In this document: positions 37,416 to 46,031 of the stretch, piece by piece
Layout: each line of letters opens with the position of its first letter
Numbering within the stretch: the first letter of the stretch is position 1
Assembly (NCBI GenBank): GCA_025201365.1
Contig: JAIXMF010000073.1
Coordinates: 1 to 46,031 of the forward strand
DNA length: 46,031 nt
Direction: 5' to 3'
Source: Syncephalis plumigaleata
Lineage: Eukaryota > Zoopagomycota > Zoopagomycetes > Zoopagales > Piptocephalidaceae
Position numbers and translations under genes: made by a program
Notes under the pieces: model-generated
Database searches by the model: none
What the model saw: only the letters and a program-made list of their open reading frames with translations
What the model was told of the DNA's origin: nothing

Positions 37416-38911
37416 TAAGCCGTGAGTGTAGCGATGCTATAGTTATTATTACTTCATCTGCCATACCTATATATTCATTATATTTATGGTTCTGGTTAAC
37501 CGTATACACCATTATTATCTGTTTAATAAACATAGTAGTAGTAGTATGAATGAACTACGCCATTTACATAATATCATCGTTCATTATTGTGTATTCTTTT
37601 TGTTTATTCGTCGTAAATATAAAAGTGCAGCTTGTACAACGCTTTTCTCATATTGATTCGGGGCTAGGGTGCAGCCTACATACTATATGCCCCATACGCA
37701 TCAGACAATCATGCACGCATAATATACCACGCGTGTTCAAAGAGAGAGAGAGAGAGAGAGAGAGAAGAAAGGAATGGAACACTGTCATTGATGTCTGCAG
37801 GTTCATACACAATATTAGACATTGCCTAAAATGGAAGTCATCAAGTAGACCGCATGATTCATAGATTGATGTCGCTAATGTCCACGCGTTACAGAAAGGT
37901 ACGCACGCACGTACACATACACATATACGCACACATACACATACCCGTACACGCACGCGCACACGCACACGCATACTCGGATTATAGAAGAAGGCAAACG
38001 CGTGGGTCGGTGTTATGCGTGTGGCTGTACGTGTGCATCGCCTTACACTCTCATTTCGTGAATGTGTTCTTACATGACAATAATGATGTTGAAGCTGATG
38101 ATGATGATGATGATGGTGCCGAAGTTGATGATGATAGCACTACTACTACTACTACTACAACTACTACTAATGATGATGGTGATGATGCTAGTCATGTTGG
38201 TAGGAACAAGTATAATGCACAAAGTCAAAAGGATACAATACGACTATTGGTTTCGCGGTTCTCTCAGCTACCTTTTTCTTTCCTAATACTCTTCTTTTTC
38301 TTCTTCAATTGTACGCTCATAATTTCTACTGTCCATTATAGGATTATTCTTCTAGTCTGACTAGAACAAGAACAGTAAGAGTGACTAGCCCGTAATTTGT
38401 TGATTATTGCTACGCTAGGCTATTAACGCTTGTCGTATATTTCCTTTCTTTTTACTACTATTGATATTAATATTGATATTACTAAACTAGTACGGTTTGT
38501 GTTCTATTTTATTCGCTACTTCCTTGGCTTCTTTCGTCATCTTTTGCCTTTGTCTTTCCCTCTTTATTATCACTTTACCTCTATCTCTACCACCACTGTT
38601 ATCACCACTACCGCCTTTACCACTTTGAAGCGTATATATACATACATACATACTCTTCTCCCTCTTCATCTACCAGTGTCACTAGGAGGTAAGTGAAGGA
38701 TATGGACAATACATAGTCTACTCTACTACTTCACAGACTTGCTACCGTGAGAGTGGATAGAGCAGTTCTATCATAGTACATGCGATATAGACGTTGGTGT
38801 CGTTTAATTAAGCTAATTCAATAATATTATTTATTGCTTGCTCTCTTTCTCGTACATCTGTCTAGTTTACAGATTGTTATTATTAGTATTACTATCAGTA
38901 TTAGTCCTAGT
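37416..38911. other. 1.5-kb gene-poor, simple-repeat region
   Basis: No credible gene. In order: a (GA)n run (37740-37763); an alternating purine-pyrimidine block rich in CA/CG/TA (about 37896-37975); GAT and ACT triplet blocks (about 38090-38185), where a plus-strand frame (37854-38360) gives only His/Ala, poly-Asp and poly-Thr; T/C-rich DNA (38265-38640). The promoter of the molybdopterin gene is presumably at the right end. The length is unusual compared with the 130-500 bp gaps elsewhere in the window. Confidence 0.5.
37896..37975. repeat. Alternating purine-pyrimidine tract (CA/CG-rich)
   Basis: About 80 bp of nearly strict pyrimidine-purine alternation (ACGCACGCACGTACACATAC and CACGCACGCGCACACGCAC), of the kind that adopts Z-DNA under supercoiling. 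No coding sense. Confidence 0.7.
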
Positions 38912-41308
38912 ATGCCACAAGCAAGATATCACGTTGGTCTATTGACCGGTAAGTTAGTAACGAGTCAGTCGAATGTCATATACGGGACAAGGCGTATACA
39001 TTTTTATTTATGTACGCGTGCTAATATACATCTTTTCCTCCACCCACACCCGTCACTACTCGTTCCATGTAGTGAGCGACAGTGTATTTGCTCAGCAAGC
39101 TGTCGATGAAACAGGACCTGCCGTAGCAGCTCTACTAACTGAAAATAACGACGAAATAAACCATTGGCTTATCACGGCACGCTCGTGCGTTCCTGACGAT
39201 GCTGATCAAATTCAAGGCACCATCAAATTGTGGACAGGCCATCGTAAACTTGACTTGGTACTCACCAATGGTGGTACGGGTTTTGGTCAGCGTGATGTCA
39301 CGCCAGAGGTATGGGAAAATAGTCGATGATAATGCGTATTATATAATGCTAATATGTATTTATTTATTTATTCCATAGGCTATACAACCATTATTAACCA
39401 AAGTGGCACCCGGTCTAACGGTGGCTATGGTGTCGGCCAGCCTACAGTTAACGCCATTTGCTGCGCTCTCACGTCCAATCTGTGGTATGCGCGGTAATAC
39501 GGTAATTATTACTTTGCCTGGTTCGCCTAAAGCCGCATTGGAGAATCTATCGGCCGTATTGCCTATTCTACCCCATGCATTGGAGTTGGCCCGTGGCACT
39601 ACTAGTTCTCGGGCAGCACACGATGCATTGGCTAATCCCAATATGCCTGCCGGTCCTGGATCATCTCCTGGTGCACTTGCCCCCGCGGCAGGTGGCGCGA
39701 ACTACTGTTCCATTCGTGTTCCATCGCACACCATTCTTGGTACACTTCCTCGTTCAGCACAAGCAGGCGGTGCTGGTGCGCATCCACGCTCGGTTAGTCC
39801 AATCCCGCAACTAGGACAGAATCCACGTCCCATTACATCACCAGGTAATGAATGAATGATAATAATAGCGGTAATGACAAGACGGAACTATCTAACTTAT
39901 ATAATCTTTTATGCACTCATAGCTAATCGTATACGCGTGTCACCCTATCCATTGACACCCGTTGGAGATGCGCTTGCATTGGTCCACGAGTATGCTAAAC
40001 GTTTGCCACCCATCAATGTAACGCTTAATACAAATATTGCCGGTGCTGTAGTGGCAGAGGATATTCATGCACGCGAACCGGTACCCGCTTATCGAGCATC
40101 TACCATGGATGGCTACGCCGTGAATGGTAAGTGAGATAAATGAATACGCCGATATAGCCAATGCTCTATTATTTATTTATTTATTAACAAATCAACTAAT
40201 TTGTTATGTAATAGCTGCCGATGGTGTTGGTTCCTTCCCAGTATTCGAGTACGTTGCCCTAGCTGGCACTGAACCATTATCGTTGCCAAGTGGCTATATC
40301 GCACGTATCGCCACCGGTGGTCCATTACCGGAAGGCTCCAATGCCGTTGTCCCCATTGAACACTCGAAGCTTATCAAGGCGTCGAGCGACAACCAAGGCG
40401 AGGAGCTGGTCGAGTTATCGCGTGCCGTGAAACCAGGCGAGAATGTTCGTGAAATCGGCACAGACGTGCAAAACAACGAGGTAATCCTACACACCGGCGA
40501 CATCATCTCGGAGGTGGGCGGTGAGGTGAGCCTATTGGCCGCGAGTGGTGTTGGCCAGCTGGCGGTCTATCGTCGTCCAGTGGTGGGCGTCATGTCAACG
40601 GGTAACGAAGTGATCGATGTGGGAGCTAGCGGCTCCTTGCATCTTGGTCAGATTCGCGACGCTAATAGACCCTCGCTTCTGGCCGCGGTTCGTGCTGCCG
40701 GTTTCGAGTGTGTCGATCTCGGCATTATTCCAGATCATCCGGATCACATTGAAGCCGGACTACGCAGCGCATTAGAACGCGTCGACGTCCTCATTACAAC
40801 GGGTGGCGTGTCGATGGGCGAGGCCGACATCCTCAAGTCGATCCTCGAGACACGATTACGCGCCACTATTCATTTCGGTCGCGTACTCATGAAACCGGGC
40901 AAACCAACGACATTTGCCACGGTACCAGGACGCACGCCGTCCGATCCAACAAAACTCGTATTTGCCTTGCCTGGCAATCCAGGATCGGCCCTCGTTACAT
41001 TCCATCTATTTGCCGTACCAGCACTACGTCGTATGGGCGGCCTGACAAATCCTAATCATCGAGTGTTGCGCGTTAGGTTAACACACGATATCCAACTGGA
41101 TTCGCGTCCAGAATATCATCGTGCGGTGGTCGAAGTGGCCGAGGATGGTGCAGGATTCATCGCCACTAGTACGGGCGATCAACGTAGTAGTCGAATGGCC
41201 AGTGTCCGTGGTGCGAATGCCTTGCTACAACTGCCGCTGGCTAGCGAGCAGGCACGATCGCTTAGCAAGGACGATTTGGTAGAGGCACTCATTATTGGTC
41301 GTATATAA
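38912..41308 (+). CDS. cnxE: Gephyrin/CnxE-type molybdopterin adenylyl- and molybdenum transferase fusion
   Basis: Five exons: 38912-38948, 39073-39308, 39379-39844, 39923-40126 and 40215-41308, encoding 678 residues. The N-terminal MogA-like G domain (about 1-180) has ARYHVGLLTVSDSVFAQQAV, VLTNGGTGFGQRDVTPE and ALSRPICGMRGNTVIITLPG SPKA. It adenylylates molybdopterin. An Ala/Gly/Pro-rich linker (about 205-255) follows. The C-terminal MoeA-like E domain has VPAYRASTMDGYAVN, GGPLPEGSNAVVPIEH, VGVMSTGNEV, ITTGGVSMGEADILK, MKPGKPTTFA and FALPGNPGSALVTF. It inserts molybdate. Together they complete molybdenum cofactor synthesis in the cytosol, needed for nitrate reductase, sulfite oxidase and xanthine dehydrogenase. 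G-then-E order matches gephyrin and Aspergillus CnxE. All key motifs look intact. Confidence 0.94.
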
Positions 41309-41520
41309 CGAGCTACAACACAACCACTTTAGTTTCAAGATTCGCGTTAACAAATCATCTTTTATTCTTTATCAATGAATATCAATTGCAATAAACATCA
41401 CTACTATTTTCTCTTTTATTTTGCTTCCATGTTAAAGAATTCTTTAATAAATAAATATTATGTTATAACACTTGTTTCACTAACTACAAAGCAGCACCTT
41501 TTTTCATATTCTTTTATATT

Positions 41521-43787
41521 ATGCCACAAAGAAGTGCATTCAGGAGACGACAAAAGCAAGATTCCACTTGCAATGCAGAAGGAGGAGCAGAAGCTGAAGA
41601 AGAGGCAACTAAAGGCAGTTTGCAGAATAGTCCAACACGAGATTTCGAAACAATGAAAACGAATCTAGCATTATTAAGTTTCAGTGACGATATTGACCAT
41701 CAAGCGTATTCACCGCGACAGACTAGAAAGAAACAGACGGTATGGATGTTGTTATTATTTGATATTTAGACGTGAAACTACAACGAAGCTATTTAGAACA
41801 AGCAATATGATGCTGCTGACATATCTACTCGTGCTACGAGTGATAATGAAACAAAATCGACAGTTGATAGTGAGGATACAGCTCTTGCTGCACTAATAAG
41901 TCGTATATCATCGGTGCCGGTAACACTAAAACGCGAAAGCAATAAAGGTCGTGGTGTCTACGCGGATGCGCCGATAACTGCCGGTACAGTTGTCATGTCA
42001 GAATGCGCCATTGCAGCAGCAGTATCTACCGATAAGATTGCTGGCTATTGCAGCTATTGCTTTCGAGGCAATTCATCATTACGGCGATGTACCGGTTGTC
42101 AGCTATTACACTATTGCAATACGGTAGGTTTATTTGATCTCAATAAAGTATATAACGATTAACCTGATCATGCCCGCATAGACTTGTCAACGAGCTGATT
42201 GGTGCATGCACAAATATGAATGCAAAGCATTGAAAAGATTAGACAGCAACAGCGCCATTAAAGCGATATCAACACGTATCATGGCGCGTTTATTACGTCA
42301 ACGACATCAAGACACATCAATGGTAGGTTGCATTACTTGTTTGCTATCAAGTACATCTAAATAGCAATGATAAGGTACGACTAGTCGATAAACTCGAAGG
42401 GCGTATCCTTTATTATTCATATGATTCACTCATAGGATGTAAGTAGCTTAACTCTCATTATCATTACAGATAAGGCACAGCATACCACGACTGTTATGGA
42501 GAGATACGCTCAGCTTAGTCTTGCAGTTAGAGAGCTGATCGATACAAGCGAGTTGCCGTCATCTGCCGCTGAATTATTGGAGTTATGGTGTCGACTTGGT
42601 TGCAATAGTCATGCCATTCTAGATGCAGAGCTGGAGGATGTTGGTGCCGGCATTTATATCGGTCTATCCCTGTTGAATCATTCATGTAGTCCCAATTGTA
42701 CCATCCTATTCGATGGCACTACAGCTGTTACCTGTTCACTTTGTGCCATTAATCCCGGAGAAGAGGTAAACGCCATTCCATTGAAACACTAGATAAGACG
42801 ACTAATGTTTCCGTCATTAGCTTACCATTAACTATCTTGATGTTACGCTGCCAAAAGCAAAACGACAAAAGGAACTACAGGACAGATACTTTTTCACATG
42901 CCGTTATGATAAATGTCAAAAGGTAAGTGTGTACACTTTATGGACAGGAGAAAGCGATGAAATAATGCCATCATTATTGATCATGTTACGACGTCTAGTT
43001 GGATGTCGATCGTATTGAGGCATTACAATGCTCGCAACAGTGTGGCGGTATTCTGCAACATTGTACATTCCCGACTAGTGAATTGGAAGGATCAGTAGAC
43101 GAGCAAGCATCAGATCTACCAGATAAGGGTATTTGTACGCAATGCCACGTTAAAGCCGATAAACATTACCTGACGAGAGCATTGCGATCACTTGAAAGTA
43201 TGCAACAATGTCAATCGGACATGCAGAATACCGGTAAGACACGTAGCGTAGTAGCAAATGAATTGCAATGCAGTTTAATAATAAATGGTGCTAATTAAGG
43301 TAAAGAAGCGAATACACTCGAGGAAATATACACGATACATAAACGATACTTACCGATTGAACATTATCTACGTCGTGATATAGCACAGCAACGCTACACT
43401 CAAGCACTTTCCACCTCTCAATGGTCGCTGGCTTACGATATGGCACGAGAACTACTGAGTGCTTATCAATCATTATTGCTGTCGAAATCGGTGCAATGGC
43501 ATCCGGTAGTCACAGTTCGTTTATATGCAGTGGCAAAACTAGCCGATATTTGCGTGCAATATCAACAAGGTGACAGTAAACCGATAGTTACTCTGCAAGG
43601 GGTGGTAATGCTACTGCAACAAGTATGGGATGCAGCACGTCATACACACTACTCTTCGTCATTAACTACTAACCGAGATAGTGGTAGTAGTAATAGTAGT
43701 AATCTAGCTAGATGGACCTATGCCATTGGGGAACATTTACGATCTAGTGAACTCTATTTAGCAGATGCTATCCGCGACAAGCAATAA
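41521..43787 (+). CDS. SET and MYND domain protein (SMYD-like methyltransferase)
   Basis: Eight exons: 41521-41739, 41797-42123, 42182-42322, 42375-42438, 42470-42765, 42821-42922, 42999-43233 and 43300-43787, encoding 623 residues. After a 110-residue unstructured start, the split SET domain begins with VTLKRESNKGRGVYADAPIT. It is interrupted by a MYND zinc finger (CSYCFRGNSSLRRCTGC, HYCNTTCQRADWCMHKYEC). SET resumes with the substrate/cofactor signature GLSLLNHSCSPNCTILF and post-SET-like FFTCRYDKCQK. A further Cys-rich stretch (LQCSQQCGGIL, CTQCHVKAD) and a helical TPR-like C-terminus (ALSTSQWSLAYDMARELLSA) follow. This is the SMYD layout: lysine methylation of histones or other proteins. 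Introns 3 and 7 use AAG acceptors. The substrate is unknown. Confidence 0.88.
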
Positions 43788-44052
43788 CTATTCATTGATC
43801 AATATATATAGAGCAAAAATAAAGTATAGTCATCTTAGTATTGAGTGCAATAAACAATATCATAGGCATTATGATATACCGACACAGTATACTATATATA
43901 AACGTAAACGATAATCTTTACTGGGCGTTACAATATCTAAGTAGTATAAAAAGGTGCACAAACCATCTAGCTGACATCTAAACTAGTCAATGTATTCATC
44001 GAGTATAATCCGAGATTTCTCGAATAAAGTAAGTAATAGCAGTAGTATCTTG
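43788..44052. other. Convergent intergenic region
   Basis: 265 bp between the 3' ends of the SMYD-like gene and GNA1. AATAAAG (about 43818) and TGCAATAAACAA (about 43847) are plausible polyadenylation signals for the plus-strand gene. Nothing else seen. Confidence 0.4.
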
Positions 44053-45030
44053 TTATTCACTACCATTTGGAACTAGAATAGTAGTAGCAGCAGCAGTAGT
44101 AGCAGCAGCAGGGACAATGGCATCCGATTTGGATGCTGTACACACTTCATACATTTGCACTTTATCCTTCTTTATGTAGCGCTTCATCTGCACGCTGCAA
44201 AGCGAGAGACCACACCGTTCGTAGAAGCCGACATTATGCTCCTCGCAGTTCAATAGCACTTTGTAACATCCTAGTGCAGTTGCCATATGGATGAGCTGCT
44301 TGATAATTCTATAAATGGTGAATGGATGGCATACAAGTCAGCGTACATGCAACGGGTAAAAGTGCATGCCATGCCCATGAAAGGAGGAAGGCTACACACA
44401 CACACGCACACGCACACAGCAGCTACTGGTGCTGCCACTAGAGCGATAGCGACAATAACTTACCGTGCACCGAATCCGGTACCTCGTTGTTGTGCATCCA
44501 CCACGATATCCTCAATATGGCCAGCCTATACGAATAATAAATGAACGAGTATTAGCAGCCATATCCACATGCATTATACAATAGTATGAAGAATAGGAGG
44601 AGGAGATAGGGCATACGCGTAATACACTTACACTTGAGCAACCACGCAAGAACTTTTGCTCTATCACAAGTGTTCCAGTGGCAACGATAGTATGCGTGCG
44701 TACGTCTTCAATCACGATAATCAATGAGCAGTCTTGATTACGCATCTTTGTAAACTGGGCTATTTCAATTTATAAGCAATAGTATACGCTATCTCAATAA
44801 TAATGCTCACCCGTGAATTGCTCGCGTGTAATTGGTCCCACTTCAGCCAGCTGTTCTAAGCAGGTAAGATAGCCTAGATGAATGAAGGTCAGCACAAGTT
44901 AGCTTGACAAGTTACGCCTCGTACCTTTCTCGTAGTCATCTACGGACAATGGTCTCATTTCATACCCGGTTGGCATCTGAGAGAGAATATCCCGACAAAG
45001 GATGCTAGCATCAAATAAAAGAGAACTCAT
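44053..45030 (-). CDS. GNA1: Glucosamine-6-phosphate N-acetyltransferase
   Basis: Five exons: 45030-44925, 44873-44811, 44759-44632, 44525-44464 and 44308-44053, encoding 204 residues. GNAT-fold motifs: PTGYEMRPLSVDDYEKGYLT, CLEQLAEVGPITREQFTAQF, VATGTLVIEQKFLRGCSS, GHIEDIVVDAQQRGTGFGAR (acetyl-CoA-binding motif A, QRGTGFG) and LGCYKVLLNCEEHNVGFYER CG. These are diagnostic of Gna1, which makes N-acetylglucosamine-6-phosphate in the cytosol on the way to UDP-GlcNAc, hence chitin, N-glycans and GPI anchors. A C-terminal extension of about 35 residues is Ala/Thr-rich (GCT/ACT repeats, AAATTAAATT) and beyond the usual family length. Start chosen at MSSLLFDAS, the first Met after an in-frame run of low complexity. 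Confidence 0.94.
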
Positions 45031-46031
45031 GGTACTGATGTAGTAGTGTATGATTGTAGCAGTAGCAGTAGTAGCTGAATGAATGAGTGAATGCGAATGT
45101 AAGCCAATAATGTATAATGGAATGAAAAAGAGAAATAGGATGCGTTCTAGTCTGAAGTGTGGATACACAGATTGGATATTTAAGCTCAAGGCATGCTATA
45201 AATAAGCAGGATGATATGCAACTTGGCAGTCAAATGCAGCGTACTTTACGTTCTTTCTCTCTATCTTCCACTCTTTCTCTCCTTCGTTCTACGCATGACA
45301 TGTATACTTGATACTATTTGACTGGTAGTTATGCACGTGAGTAAATTCAAGCGTGACTGATTAATAAAGGGCTGGACCGTCACAACATCAATTTACTTTA
45401 TGTTTCTAAGCCAATATCCACAAGTGTGGATGAGCCCTGTACTTTGATGGAGAAAGAGGCGGAGATGAGATGAGGAGATGAACGAGAGTAGCCACACCGT
45501 CAATGATCATTCGTATGGGACATCTCATGACTGTACAACGACGTCATATTTACTGGTCACACTCCTTTTTTTCCTGTTCATTCGCTACTCCTTTTCATTT
45601 TGTTCATCTAACTTGCTAGTTCATTCTGTATATCTTCATTGCCATTTGTTATTACAATAACTGTCTATTTGTAAGTCGATCCTTTACTATTGAAAATCAC
45701 TCTTCATCATCATTATCATCATCATTATATTATTAACCTATCAACATCGTTATTACTCAACCATCACATTCCTACATACGCCACTATTCACCATCCTTGC
45801 AGGGTCGCATATCTTTACTACTGTTACCTTGGTGATAGTAAGCATTCTAGCGACAGTGCCATTTCAAGGTAAATTATATGCAATAGACATGCATGAGTAA
45901 ACGACAGCTGCTTTTCTTTGGCTTTCTTGTTGCAAACAATACTGTTCTCTCTCTTGCTCTCTCTTTCAAGTTGAAACGTTTGTCTCTATCCTGAATGATT
46001 ACCGTGTTGTGATTATCCTCGTTTTGTTTTT
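45031..46031. other. Right-end intergenic DNA, no gene recognised
   Basis: AT-rich with T/C-rich stretches (about 45250-45290 and 45940-45970) and CATCAT/TTATTA runs (about 45700-45740). A perfect 6-bp inverted repeat ATCCAC-AAGT-GTGGAT lies at 45416-45431. Short plus-strand frames (45478-45660, 45690-45872) are low complexity. It probably contains the GNA1 promoter (left) and perhaps the 5' flank of a gene outside the window. Confidence 0.4.

Noticed and set aside
37854-38360. 168-codon plus-strand frame
   Set aside because: Made of His/Ala from the CA/CG tract, then poly-Asp and poly-Thr from triplet repeats, then hydrophobic AT-rich codons; not protein-like.

Overview
This is a eukaryotic nuclear contig: AT-rich intergenic DNA, many short spliceosomal introns (about 45-150 nt, GTAAGT/GTATGT donors, mostly TAG acceptors) and compact, mostly single-copy genes. 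Fungal-type Mediator subunit 1, a STE11-type MAPKKK, a Tps2-like trehalose enzyme, a fused molybdopterin enzyme and GNA1, together with ANKRD40 and SMYD homologues, point to an early-diverging fungus. The secreted kinase-like and Gln-rich secreted proteins make a Zoopagales mycoparasite such as Syncephalis my best guess, but that is inference.

Layout. 1-779: the 5' part of a secreted protein-kinase-like gene (minus), with a likely A-tract frameshift. 1069-4036: a young DIRS-type tyrosine-recombinase retrotransposon lacking its reverse transcriptase. 4200-5476: a four-exon secreted Gln-rich protein (minus), copy A of a 2.15-kb segmental duplication; copy B lies at 21619-23771. 6800-14381: cystathionine gamma-lyase (minus), a HAD hydrolase (plus), a small coiled-coil protein (minus) and a Tps2-type trehalose-phosphate synthase/phosphatase (minus). 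15190-17360: a graveyard of retroelements, namely a deleted DIRS relic, Ty3/gypsy pol and gag fragments, and a retroposed mRNA tail inside the gag. 18464-20674: an ABCG half transporter. 21190-24195: a cluster of secreted-protein genes (CBM18-like, Gln-rich copy B, an 8-Cys protein). 24420-26457: a mitochondrial-type protein and an ANKRD40 homologue (both minus), the latter divergent from ESCRT-III VPS60 (plus). 27932-35987: eEF1B-gamma, MED1 and STE11, all plus. 36771-37415: a secreted beta-trefoil-like protein. 38912-43787: a gephyrin-type fusion and a SET/MYND protein (plus). 44053-45030: GNA1 (minus).

The housekeeping genes do not form one pathway. The distinctive part is the secreted, rapidly evolving gene set (kinase-like, Gln-rich pair, CBM18-like, 8-Cys, trefoil-like) interleaved with retroelements. 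The strongest signal is the Gln-rich pair: promoter, introns and flanks are almost identical, while the mature coding region is heavily substituted. I built exon models by hand from splice consensus and reading-frame continuity; each spliced CDS given sums to a multiple of three.
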